A stretch of 64,000 bases of DNA from Limonium bicolor (GCA_023374045.1 CM041776.1:475777375-475841374), one strand, 5' to 3'; counted from the stretch's first letter, positions 23,211 through 33,900 are shown. Program-made: numbers and translations. Notes: generated by a model from the letters alone, not told the origin.

Positions 23211-23298
23211 GTAGGCACTCTAACCAAACAGATAAATTTGAAACTTATGTGATTACTTCAGTACCGTTGGAATATATAATTGACCTCGATTGTATTAG
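23211..23298 (+). other. Probable gag intron 2 (88 nt)
   Basis: Donor CTAAGG|GTAGGC and acceptor TGTATTAG|GTTC. The exon frames on its two sides differ and are rejoined exactly (phase 1, completing a Gly codon) if the 88 nt are removed. The interior has an ATATAATTGAC stretch suited to a branch region. Confidence 0.68.
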
Positions 23299-23637
23299 GT
23301 TCTGGACATGGCTCAAACACGGGCCAGAGGTTTGTCCGCCACTTCAACTGTAGACAATGTGGAAAGGATCACCCCGGCGTGGACTGCCAAGGGGAGAAAG
23401 TCCAGTGCCGCCACTGTCAGATATTGGGACACCGAGCCTTCGAGTGCATTAAGAACCCGGAGAGCAGGAACTACCGCCCGGGAGCAAAGGCAAACACCGG
23501 CCATAAGAATGGAGCCAGCGATACTCACCCTCCACCAACAAACCAAACTCAGGGAAATAATGGCAAAGGCCCAGCATCGGGACCCGCCCTGCATGTTATG
23601 GACCGCTCAGATGAAGCTGGTACTTCTACCAACCCAG
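23299..23637 (+). pseudogene. Gag, exon 3 (two zinc knuckles)
   Basis: First knuckle CRQCGKDHPGVDC (C-x2-C-x3-H-x4-C, one residue short of the usual spacing) at 23,349-23,387. Second knuckle CRHCQILGHRAFEC (canonical CCHC) at 23,406-23,447. A hydrophilic tail follows and ends in phase 1 at a CAG|GTAATT donor (23,637/23,638). The knuckles bind element RNA. Confidence 0.85.
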
Positions 23638-23811
23638 GTAATTCTAAACCTATATGAACATGTTATTGAGTAGTGAATGTTGTGAATGAGTGCTTGCATG
23701 CCTTAAGTGCCTAATTGAGTAGGAAAGAACTAATAAGACTCACTAGTAGAATTTTAAACCACGTAGGAAGCTATAAGATATGCTTTCCTATCCCCTCACC
23801 GCCCTCCCTAG
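23638..23811 (+). other. Candidate short intron joining Gag to AlkB (174 nt)
   Basis: Donor CAG|GTAATT. The acceptor is CCTCCCTAG|AAG, preceded by an excellent pyrimidine tract (ctttcctatcccctcacc...). The segment contains stops in all useful frames; its removal (58 x 3 nt) keeps Gag and AlkB in the same frame. The same donor is also compatible with an acceptor at 24,620. Confidence 0.55.
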
Positions 23812-24506
23812 AAGAAAACATTATCAAAGCACAAGAACCAGCGAACGAACAATGTAAGGTTATCCTACCAGGTTTGATACTACTCAAAGGATACCTAACA
23901 CCGGAAACACAAATTGCAATCATCAGAAGATGTCAAGAATTGGGAGCAGGACCAGGAGGGTTCTACACTCCCGAATTTCCAGGAGGATCAAAAATGAAGC
24001 TGAAAATGATGTGCTTAGGAAAGGATTGGAATCCTTACTCAAAGACCTGCCAGGATACAAGAAATGGAGATGGAGCGCAAGTACCAAAAATCCCAGAAGA
24101 GTTTTTACAAATTGTGGAACAAGCAGTTAATACAGCTCAACAGTTAGAAGAAGATCCAGTTCCCAATCTAAGGGCTGATCTATGTATCATCAACTTCTAT
24201 GAAGAAGGAGGCCGCTTAGGACTACACCAGGACAAGGATGAAACACAAGGGTCCCTCGATTAGGGGATACCAGTATTGTCTTTGTCAATTGGAGATGACG
24301 CAGAGTTCCTATATGGCGAGCAGAAGCGTGTGGACCTTGCTAAGAAAATCATATTGAAGTCAGGAGATGTTTTAATAATGGGTGGAAAGTCAAGATTGCT
24401 ATACCATGAAATTAAGAGGATTAAAATGAACTCAGCACCTTCGACAATGATAAACGCCACCCACATGAAACCAGGAAGATTAAGTTTGACTTTTAGAAAG
24501 TACTAG
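23812..24506 (+). pseudogene. AlkB-family 2-oxoglutarate/Fe(II) dioxygenase (plant ABH1-like), one nonsense codon
   Basis: One continuous frame encodes an almost whole AlkB dioxygenase of about 216 residues (domain from 23,859). AlkB enzymes oxidatively remove alkyl groups from nucleic acids. Blocks in order are VILPGLILLKGYL, GPGGFYTPEF, LKMMCLGKDW, CIINFYEEGGRLGLHQDKDE, SIGDDAEFLYGE, SGDVLIMGGKSRLLYHEI and GRLSLTFRKY. These match the plant nuclear ABH1-like family. Iron ligands are present: H (24,225) and D (24,231) of HxD, distal H (24,405). So are both arginines of RxxxxxR (24,477; 24,495). A single TAG at 24,261 interrupts it; the natural stop is TAG at 24,504. No suitable ATG precedes the domain, so it probably depended on fusion to Gag by splicing. 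Plant RNA viruses also carry AlkB domains, but this one looks host-derived. Confidence 0.93.
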
Positions 24507-24620
24507 CATTGTAATTGTCTTTAGGCATCTGAAAGAAGATCATCTCATCAATGAAGCATTATTGTTATGTCTTTCGACCTCCATCATATGTCAAAGTACT
24601 TACCCAGATTCTGTTGTTAG

Positions 24621-25219
24621 GTTGTGCTAAGGAGACGGAAGGTGCCTTAAGTATACTTACTGAGGAGGAGGCCAGCAAGGGCGGCACGATCCTCACTGGT
24701 ACCTTTCCTGTCAACGGAGTGGATGCATCAGTACTGTTCGACTCCGGAGCCTCACATACTTTCGTTTCGCCTTCGCTTGCGGGGAAGTTGGGGCTAGACG
24801 CTGTAGAGTTACCTGATTTTAAGGTGGCACTCCCGTCTAAGGAGAAGGTCAGTTGCACTCGTCTTTATAGAGGAGCCACTATCAGTATTAAGGAGGAGGA
24901 ATTTCCCATTGACCTGATTGAGTTCAGAGGTCTAGGATTCGACGTTATAGCCGGGATGGATTGGTTGGGGTGGCACAGAGGCCGCATCCTTTGTGCAGAG
25001 TGCAGAGTGTTGCTTAAGAGCCCATCAGGAGTGACAGTGTCTTACCGACAGAGTCCTAGAGCACCGTCAATAAAAGTGATATCTGTTATGTCCATGTACA
25101 AAGAAGTCAGGAAGCAGAAGGAAGTACATTTATGCTATGTTCAGGATGTAGATCACGACCCAGATTTTGATCCAGATATGCCAGTAGTGTTAGAATTTCC
25201 GGATATTTTTCCAAAGTAA
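24621..25219 (+). pseudogene. Aspartic protease
   Basis: Starts with an ALSILTEEEA segment and GTFPVNGV. The catalytic motif LFDSGASHTF has its Asp at 24,740; FDVIAGMDWLGWHRGRI follows. Together these are diagnostic of Tekay proteases. A TAA at 25,217-25,219 in the FP(E)LPGLPP linker interrupts the path to RT in the same frame. The protease cleaves the polyprotein. Confidence 0.92.
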
Positions 25220-26140
25220 CTTCCAGGCTTACCGCCATCGAGAGAGGTAGAGTTCTCCATTGAATTACTACCAGGTACCGGTCCCATAGCTAAGGCACCG
25301 TACCGTATGGCACCAGCAGAGATGGCTGAGTTGAAGGAACAGTTGAAGGATTTATTAGACAAGGGATACATACGACCTAGCGTATCGCCTTAGGGAGCAC
25401 CAGTTCTTTTTGTGAAGAAGAAGGATGGAAGCCTTCGGTTATGTATCGATTACAGAGAGCTTAATGCAGTGTCAGTGAAGAACAAATATCCACTACCACG
25501 AATTAACGATTTGTTTGATCAGTTAAGGGGAGCAAAAGTGTTTTCAAAGATCAATTTGAGATCAGGATACCATCAGATACCAATCAGGGAGCAAGACAGA
25601 GAAAAGACAGCATTCAGAACACGATATGGCCACTATGAGTTTACAGTTATGCCTTTTGGCTTGTCAAACGCACCGGCAGTCTTCATGGATTTAATGAACA
25701 GATTATTCAGAGAGCAGCTAGACAAGACCGTAGTTGTATTCATCGATGATATCCTAATTTATTCAAAGTCTAAGGAAGAGCATGAGAGTCACCTCCGACA
25801 TGTACTCGAGATCTTAAGGGAGAACCAGCTTTATGCTAAGTTCTCCAAGTGTGAGTTTTGGCTAGATCGAGTTTCCTTTCTAGGACATGTTATCTCAGAC
25901 GCTGGGATCGCAGTGGATCCAGCAAAAATAGAAGCAGTTCGCACCTGGCCCAGACCAAAGACAGTGACTGATATCAGGAGTTTCCTTGGGTTAGCAGGTT
26001 ACTACAGAAGGTTCGTCAGAGACTTCTCCAAAATAGCAAAACCTATGACAAGTTTAATGAAGAAGGACGCACCATTCACATGGACTACAGAATGTGAGAC
26101 CTCATTCCAGTATTTAAAGGATGCTTTGACCTCAGCACCA
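25220..26140 (+). pseudogene. Reverse transcriptase, catalytic Asp changed
   Basis: Same frame as the protease. A TAG at 25,391-25,393 replaces the Trp of the usual SPWGAP motif. Then [14 protein letters not shown], a first catalytic block reading [12 protein letters not shown] (Asp to Asn at 25,553, GAT to AAT), [11 protein letters not shown], and [10 protein letters not shown] with the DD pair intact (25,739-25,750). [13 protein letters not shown] follows. Loss of the first catalytic Asp would inactivate the enzyme. Confidence 0.94.
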
Positions 26141-26540
26141 GTTTTGACTATACCTGAAGGCACAGAGGGTTATGAAGTTTACTGTGATGCATCAGGCAGG
26201 GGATTAGGGTGTGTACTCATGCAGAATGGGAAGGTAGTCGCCTACGCTTCCCGACAGCTGAAGAAACATGAGGAGAACTATCCCACACATGACTTGGAGA
26301 GCAATTGTTTTGCATTGAAGATCTGGCGCCACTACCTGTATGGTGTCCAGATGACCGTATACTCGGATCACAAAAGTTTGAAATATGTATTCACCCAGAA
26401 GGAGTTAAACATGAGACAAGAAGATGGGTTGAATTTCTCAAGGATTACGACATCGATTTGCAGTACAAAGAAGGAAAAGCTAATGTAGTAGCAGACATTG
26501 AGTCGACGAGCACATTCCTTAAATGCCATTGTGGCTAGCT
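26141..26540 (+). pseudogene. RNase H domain
   Basis: [36 protein letters not shown], then a small deletion ([11 protein letters not shown] where [13 protein letters not shown] is usual), and [21 protein letters not shown] frameshift near 26,420 moves reading to the next frame, where [17 protein letters not shown] and NVVAD continue. Confidence 0.92.
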
Positions 26541-27600
26541 CGAGTCTTATAGACGACATACGTAGCGCACAGCAGAATGATCAGCGAATGATGGAGATCA
26601 GTCAGAAGTTGTCTGACGGTACATTTGAAGGAGGGAAGTATGAGTTCAGCTACACGATGATGGGCTGATCAGATTAAAGGGCAGATTGTGTATTCCCAGA
26701 GACAGCACAGATATAAAGAGCATATTCTTCGAGAGTCCCACACTTCTTCCACATCTGTCCATCCAGGAGCTTCTAAGATGTACAAAGATCTAAAGAGGTA
26801 TTTCTGGTGGAGTGGTATGAAGGGCGACGTGACAGAATATGTGATTCGATGTCTCACTTGTCAGAAAGTGAAATTCGAACATAGACGACCAGGAGGCATG
26901 GTACAGTCTATGCCAGTTCCTGAATGGAAGTTTTATGATATCTCTATGGACTTCGTGGTGGGACTACCACCTACGAGAGGAGGACTAAATATGATTTGGG
27001 TTGTTGTTGATCGACTGACCAAAGTGGCGAGATTTATACCGATGAAAGACACTTGGAAGGTACCAAAGTTGGCAGAACTATTTGAGAAAGAGATTATCAG
27101 ACATCATGGAGTACCAAAGACTATTGTTTCAGATCGAGATACCAGATTTCTTTCACGATATTGGCGAGCTACTCGCGAAGCACTTGGAACTGAATTGAAG
27201 CTTAGCACAGCATTTCATCCTCAGACAGATGGTCAATCAGAGAGGACTATTCAGACCTTAGAGGACATGCTACGAGCATGTGCCTTGGATTTTCAGGGTA
27301 GCTGGATAGATAGGTTACACCTAATCGAGTTTGCATACAACAACAGTTATCACGCCTCTATACAGATGTCACCTTTTCAAGCATTATATGGCAGACCATG
27401 CCGCACACCATTGTGCTGGGACGAGTCTAGTGAGACCGTCATCATTGGGCCTGAGTACTTAGAGCAAGTTCAGGCAGAAGTACAACAGATCAGAAATAAT
27501 ATGAAAGCAGCACAAGATAGACAGAAATCGTATGCTGATGAGAGACGACGAGACCTTGAGTTCGCAGTTGGCGACCAAGTATTTCTACGAGTATCACCGA
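26541..27600 (+). pseudogene. Integrase (zinc-binding domain and DDE core)
   Basis: The connector 26,541-26,690 is shifted. From 26,688 an open frame runs to the element's pol stop. The HHCC set is present (RESH, SVHPGASK, CLTCQKVK), as are core motifs MDFVVGLP, IVSDRDTRF and QSERTIQTLEDM. This is the longest intact piece of the element (433 codons including the C-terminal module). Confidence 0.94.
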
Positions 27601-27989
27601 TGAAGGGTGTATTCAGATTTGGACAGAAGGGCAAGCTAAGCCCGAAGTTTGTAGGACCCTACGCTATCACAGAGCGGGTGGGCCTTGTGGCATATCGACT
27701 TGATTTGCCAGCAGAGTTGGGCAAAGTACACAACGTTTTTCACGTGTCTCAGCTTAAGAAATACATGCCTCATCCTTCTCATGTTCTACAACCAGAGACA
27801 CTATCATTAGAACCAACAATGCGGTACGTGGAAACACCGCAACGAATCTTAGATAGAAAGACACGAGATACTCGAAACAAGTCTGTGAGCCTCGTAAAGG
27901 TTCTTTGGTCGAACCACGATGTTGAAGAGGCCACATGGGAATTAGAAGCGGATATGCGAGCAAAGTTTCCCTCATTATTTACCGACTAG
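27601..27989 (+). CDS. Integrase C-terminus: GPY/F module and chromodomain (end of pol)
   Basis: Part of the frame 26,688-27,989. GPY/F motif KLSPKFVGPYAITERVGLV, VHNVFHVSQLKKYMP, then the chromodomain RILDRKTRDTRNKSVSLVK with LWSNHDVEEATWE and a KFPSLF end. The intact chromodomain fixes the clade as chromovirus/Tekay. Stop TAG at 27,987-27,989. Confidence 0.93.
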
Positions 27990-28002
27990 ACACCTTAGTC
28001 TA

Positions 28003-28037
28003 GGGTACATGGGCGTACCCCTTTTTAGGGGGGTAGA
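28003..28037 (+). other. Hairpin and upstream polypurine-like copy
   Basis: A small dyad, GGGTAC...GTACCC (28,003-28,020), is followed by T5 and then AGGGGGGTAGA (28,027-28,037). This 11-mer is identical to the true polypurine tract 415 bp downstream. Confidence 0.6.
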
Positions 28038-28417
28038 GCCTTTTTCGTTTGTGAGTTTATTATGCATTTTATTGCATTTTGTGCATTTCTGTGACACTTT
28101 GTCTTGTATGTGTTCTTGTGTAACACTGTATTTGAAGGTACTTTGTACTTCTACTTGCTGATGTGTACTTCGTTACACTACAATGGAAAGATTATGTGCA
28201 CTACGCTGCACTATTTGAAATGAAATGTGATTGTGTTTACTACATTGCACTACATTGTAGGTATATGATATGACCTTCCAAAGTATTCATGTTGTGTTTG
28301 ATGTACACTATGAACTTAGGAATATAGAGACTTGGGACTTGATCCCTAAAAACTAGATTGAGTTGTGGATACTTAACGGAACTTGTTTCCCCCACAACCT
28401 TATAAATTTAGATATGA

Positions 28418-28453
28418 GACTTCGGGGCGAAGTCCTTTTTAAGGGGGGTAGAT
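28418..28453 (+). other. Polypurine tract with preceding hairpin
   Basis: GACTTCG-ggg-CGAAGTC (28,418-28,434) forms a perfect 7-bp stem. T-run and AAGGGGGGTAGAT (28,441-28,453) follow, directly next to the 3' LTR. The polypurine tract primes plus-strand synthesis. Confidence 0.9.
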
Positions 28454-31400
28454 TGAAATACCCCAAATCTAATTAACATTATAAAACCATTATCTAATGG
28501 AAAATAATCCAAATATTAACCATTTCATGTACACATGCAAACACATGCATGGAAACGATACGTAAAAATAGTCGTTTCACCATAAACGCTAAAACGCCTT
28601 AGAAACATGCGATTAAGCATGACCTTGTATGACCTTCTGAAACTCAAATCAAATGGGCATACCCTCATTATATGAATATACAAACATATTCCCTAGGCTA
28701 TATTGAGTCAAAAACACAAAACGCTGGGAGTGCTCACGCACGCCCCTTAAAGCACGAAAAGCCCGGAGAGGTGCCGAGGCGGGCACGAACTCCTATATAA
28801 TTCATTCCTAGAGTTCCTAACATCATTAATAATCATTATAAAGAGAACCCACGAGCTAGTTTCTCAAAATTCAACAAAATCCTCGGGAAATTCCTTAACG
28901 CTTTTTGCCTCGGGAGTGTCCCGATAGCCCGGGAATTATGTCATGAGTTGATGTAACCCCATATAACTCAATGTAACACCTTAATATATCATTATTTACT
29001 AATAAATGTTTATAAACACTTGGAACTCATAAAGACAACTTATTTCCCAAAATATCCTTAGAGCACAAAAACGCACCTTCGGGTGTCACTAAAACGCGTT
29101 TTACGCAATTACCTTGTAGTTTTTGGCATGCCACGAATTAGGAATCTTAAATGGGGATTAATTGACCCTAAATCAATTAAAGGCAGTGTCAAACAAGGAG
29201 CTCTATAGGGGCCGATTTTCTACCTAAAAACTAGTATAAAATTTACATTTAAAACTTATAAAAGGCATAAAACATGGTGACTCACCTTCCCATGTGCTAT
29301 AATACTTAATGGCAAAAGAATTTAGGTCTCATTTGACCTCCATGCTGTCGAAATTCTGCAAGGAAACAAGGCCATGTTAGCTAGACAAAACAAAATGATT
29401 AAAGCAAAAAGTAGATCTAGATTCTACTTTTTGATTTCTTAAATTCAAGTGACCATCCCATGCTTGTCCTAGCTCTTAGCTGCCGATTGAGAGGCTCCAT
29501 TTAACCCTAGAATCGGCCACCTACAAGGGAAGAAGAAGACAAGTTAAACATTGAAAAATCAAAGAATAAAACCTTACCTAACTTACCTTGTCATTTAGCT
29601 TCATAATTTCTTCCACCTTGCCTTGTCTTGTCACATGGCCGAAAACAAGCATAGAACATGGGCATTTATTGAGCCAATAATCTATGGAATAAACTAATGG
29701 AAAGACTAGTCAAATTGACATTAAAAACAAAAAAAAATCCTTTCAAACTTGCCTTCTCTATTCCTACGTAAGTCTAGCTTCATTCTTTCCCTTGCCACTC
29801 CATTGCCAACTTGGTAAGTTCCAACTCTCTTCTTCTTTCATCTTCTTCCTTTGAAGCTCTTAAGTCCATTAATGGAGTTTTAACTTCTATCTTCATCTTT
29901 AAGGTAATTTCCTAGCATTTCTTGTCAAGCCTTGAAGCAAAACTCTTCCTAGCATACTACAAGGATTCGGCATCAATTAATACTCCAAGGAGGTTGTCTA
30001 AATCAACATTAATCCAAGGAGCATCTCAAGGTTACCTTAAGGTATTTTTCATGCTTGAAAATCCTTAAAGCACATTTTTATGTGTAACCGATTTCTACTT
30101 CTTCTAAGGCTCTTTTCTTCTTCATTTTCATGAAGGAAAGTTTTTCTTCATCCATCTTAAGTGTGCCGAAATCCTAAGGAGAAAAGCTTAAGGTAAATCC
30201 TTGAAAAACTACTTACAAATCTACTTAAGATCTTTGTTAAAGATCTAACTCCTAAACTCCTCACCTCTTGCAAAAACCGAAGTGGAGCATCAAATTCCTT
30301 TGGAGAAAGCTTGGAGATTCAAGAAGAGTTCAAGCACTTAACCATTTATTAAGAAGTAAGTTTACTAAGCAATCTTTATGTTTTAAGCTTGGTTAAGCTT
30401 CTAAAAATTATACAAAAATTATGTACATCTCCTAGGGTATCTAAAACCGAAACCATATGGTAATATACCAAAAATATAATCTATAACATATATGGAAAAT
30501 ATTTACCTTAAGACATTTTAATGTCAAAAAGTTACCTAGGTTACATCTTAGTTCATGCGAATTGTCAAGGACAAATAAGTTCTATTTTGAGCTAAGAATC
30601 AATATAAGACATTACAATAATTTTTACATGAGTTATATGACTCATATGAATTTATGTATAATTATTTTGACATATAAATCCACTTTTATATACTATATGG
30701 TAACTTATTAATTATGGCCGAATGGTCTAGGTGAAGAATAGGTTTTAATGAGCTACTTATGTATATAAACTTATATATAAAGTTTGGAGTTAAAAATATT
30801 TTATTGTGCTTAAATGGCTAATTAATTAAGTTATGTGGCTAAAATGTAATTTTACAAAGTTTGGTGTATAATTATGAAAGCCGAGAGTTAAGGGTGTCCT
30901 TGGGTAATTATGGTATATATAAGGTTAGGAATTAAGTTTATGAATTTTAGATAATTTAAACAAGTGTTAAAATAACAATTTATAAAGTTTTGGGCTATTA
31001 TGTAATTTATAAAAGTTATTATGAAAGTTTGGAATTTAATATGGGGCGAATCCATAATAGGAGAATTATAAAGTCACTTCCGAAATTTGGAGGAATTAAA
31101 TATTTAAACTATAGTTTATAAGTATTTAAGTAACTATTATAAAGTTTTGGGGTGAAAATGTATAAAGGAAAGTTTATGTCAAAGCCGAATTGTTTGGGGT
31201 TAGATTTGTAATTTAAGAAAATTAATATATATTCGGCAATTAAGGAGAATTAAAATTAAAACTTATTTTAAAACATTATGTAAAGGTTATAAGATTTTGT
31301 GGTTAAATTGTAATTATAGAAAATAATATATTAAGGCCGAAAGTTTGAGGGGCCAAATGGTAATTTTCGAAAATTATAATATTCAAAAGTTATATACCAA

Positions 31401-33303
31401 AATATTAAGGGTGGTTTGTAATTTAATTAAATAAGGAATTAAAACTATAGTATAATGAGATTAGAATTTAAATGTAAGTTTATGAATTAATGTGGTTGAT
31501 TTGTAAATAACCGAAATATAAGGGTAATAATTTAGATTTAAATAAATATAGGTCCCATGTGGATATTTGGAGGAATTAGAAAGAAGAATTTTGATTTAAG
31601 GAGTTATGGAATTAAAACTATGGCTTATATAGTTATAAGGAATTTAAAGGTAACCAATAAATATTATTTATGGTTAAAAGGGGAATAATAAAAACTATAA
31701 GAATATTATGTCCATGTATGGCATATAAATATAGTTAGAGAAATTATAAAGTTGTTATGTCACCTAGACAATTAAAAACAGTAACATAAATAGTACATGA
31801 AAATAAATACATATATGTACATTAAAGGTTTATAAATAAATCGAGAGGAATAAAAATAAGTTATACATTAAATCTAAGGTAATTAAAAAATTACCACACA
31901 ATATAAGTTATTCATTAAGACTATATAAATTAGAATGTATATAAACACCTTAATTATCAATAAGGTTAGGTTAAAAAGAAACTATCTAAGTGTGAAGAAA
32001 TAAACCTCACATGAAATAATAAAATTGTTGAATAATCCAATAAAATTATTATACAAGGGTAACATAAATTAACCCTCTCAGTTAATCCTAATATAGGACA
32101 ACACTTGACCAGACGTTGACCAGGATATATTCAACTGAATCTGGTGAACGGTATGGGATTCTTGCAACCTGTTTCTACCGGATTACACCGGCTTGTGTGC
32201 TACTGTTGTTTGAATAACGACCAAGATAATTATTATAAAATGTTGTATTACTCTTGTGCACTGTTGTGTTACTTTATATGCGTGAATGATTCTAACTACA
32301 ACGTGTATGTCCCACGTACAACACTACATTACCAGTGGATTAAATACCTGCGTTTTATTACACCGAGGACTTGTACTCAAGCTTCTCTCTAACTTCACTT
32401 TATAACAGACGTCGGTGTGACACCTAACAATTCTATACTACGAGAACGAGGAGCCCAGTTGGATCTGGCCATGCATGCTACAGGAGTTGTACCTGTCTCA
32501 GGTCGTCTCCTACTCAATTTACGTCGCGACGGGAGTTTTGGGTGCACTATGTCACTTACCGGCTGCGTACCGGAACAGTTGAAGTTAAGAGGAAGACTTC
32601 ACTTCTCTCGAAGGTTCAATTCCCACCATTATAAGTACAGGAGTTAACTACGTTATCTTCTGAGGGACTCATTACCCACCTTTCTTTTTAACGAGGTCAC
32701 TATACCTTCACTATATTGACATACTTTATACACCTATCAGTCCCATTGTGTGGACCCTACTATTATAAAAGGATTACAGTTCATCTAACTTGACCTTCTG
32801 ATGTCTTGTTCTATGTGACATTGTTGTCCTTGTATGGATACTTGTTATTATCATGCTATGCTTGTTTACAGCTTTATAAAAATGAACTGCATGTATTCGA
32901 CAAAGTAGTTGGTGTGGCCCGGTAGCCGATGGGCTGCACGTTTTCCATACCAGCATTGTTTGCTGAGCCCTTTTGGGGGCACCCCCATTTTTTCAGGTAC
33001 CTGAAGTTGCAGATATTACCACACCGAGTGTAGGTGGGGTAGATCAAGCTATGGGAGTTCATCACTAGCTATTTGTTTTACTTAATTATTGTACCTTTGA
33101 GTTTGATTCCTAGTATCTCGGATTGTATTTGTATTCGGACCGTGACTTTTGGAGATTTGTATTTGGAGTTAGCCTTGTTAGTCACAAGGGTGGCTAACGG
33201 CATTGTAATACCGCCCGGTTACTGTAATTTATTCCGCTGCAGTTTAAGTTTATTTAGGAGCGATCGTCATTCAGGTTATTGGATTTCGGGTTAGGGTGTT
33301 ACA
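28454..33303 (+). repeat. 3' LTR (4,850 bp)
   Basis: Begins TGAAATACCCC and ends GGGTGTTACA, followed by target duplication GGAAC. Against the 5' LTR it shows many one-base deletions, a ~54-bp deletion near 32,414, and a ~20-bp extra segment near 31,000. Divergence of a few percent implies an old insertion. Confidence 0.95.
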
Positions 33304-33308
33304 GGAAC

Positions 33309-33900
33309 AGTTTGTATGCAGGCTCGGGATGACTAGGGTTGCAGGCGTAATCCCTCTATCGATTGCTGCATCTGATAAAATATAAGTTTTTTTTATCTTT
33401 AGTGCAGCCCTTCATTTTAAGGAATCGACATCGGGGTTGCATTCGGACTAGCGCCTGGCCATGCAAGGTCGGACGCCTCTAACTTTTCTTCCGCCTGACA
33501 CTACCGAGCGAGAAACCCATGTGAGGCGTCCAAACTTCATTCATCTGAATGTCTTCGTCTCTTCACGCGTCCGGCTTAATATGGTCTAGACAGGGTTTAG
33601 CGTGCTCCTAGAGATGTACGACCTTACTGATCTGAACGTAAGTTCAGACAACACTCAAATATGCCCCAAATTCTTCGTTCTTGCTCCAATTTGCTCCGCG
33701 TTTGTACCGTTGCGCACCCTGAGATCCAAACTTCTGTATTTCCCATGCTTTTTTTCCCGCTTTTAACACATAGATACACATCAGTTCTTAATAAACAAGA
33801 ATCATAGGAAAATACTAGATAAGTGTGAAATTTAACCCGAATCATTACAAATTTAGAAGTAAAAATAATCTTAAAGGTATATAAATTTCACGTTTATCTA
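33309..33900 (-). repeat. Proximal part of the minus-strand Athila 3' LTR
   Basis: Follows the gaggacaagcaaaagctaa motif (minus strand, ~33,930-33,912), the conserved Athila sequence just before the polypurine tract. It is joined to 16,000-17,125 once the Tekay element and one GGAAC copy are taken out. Confidence 0.7.

Larger units (their letters stand above)
23638..24620 (+). other. Candidate long alternative intron (983 nt) containing the AlkB frame
   Basis: It uses the donor at 23,638 and acceptor TTCTGTTGTTAG|GTTG at 24,620. Removal joins Gag (phase 1) to the protease frame with a complete Gly codon and shortens the zinc knuckle-to-DSG distance from ~1.29 kb to ~310 nt, close to ordinary Tekay spacing. 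The region 24,507-24,620 is T-rich, as expected before an acceptor. Inference only; transcripts would decide. Confidence 0.5.
17131..33303 (+). mobile_element. 16.2-kb Tekay chromovirus carrying an AlkB dioxygenase
   Basis: Full-length structure: 5' LTR 17,131-22,096, tRNA-Met primer site, gag with short introns, an AlkB-family domain, protease, RT, RNase H, integrase with chromodomain, polypurine tract, and 3' LTR 28,454-33,303. Target duplication GGAAC at 17,126-17,130 and 33,304-33,308 proves a single insertion event. It lies inside the 3' LTR of a minus-strand Athila. The LTRs are unusually long (nearly 5 kb) and differ by scattered substitutions and small indels, so it is not recent. Nonsense changes, frameshifts and a changed RT catalytic residue make it inactive now. 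Confidence 0.97.

Noticed and set aside
23812..24506. AlkB segment as an integrated plant RNA virus fragment
   Set aside because: Its blocks (GPGGFY, MMCLGK, GGRLGLHQDKDE) match the plant nuclear ABH1-like family, and no viral replicase motifs flank it.
23715..24506. AlkB as an independent host gene or pseudogene that merely lies inside the element
   Set aside because: There is no suitable start codon or promoter before the domain, and its frame and splice phase fit Gag. It lies exactly in the Gag-protease linker. A single copy cannot fully exclude a secondary insertion.
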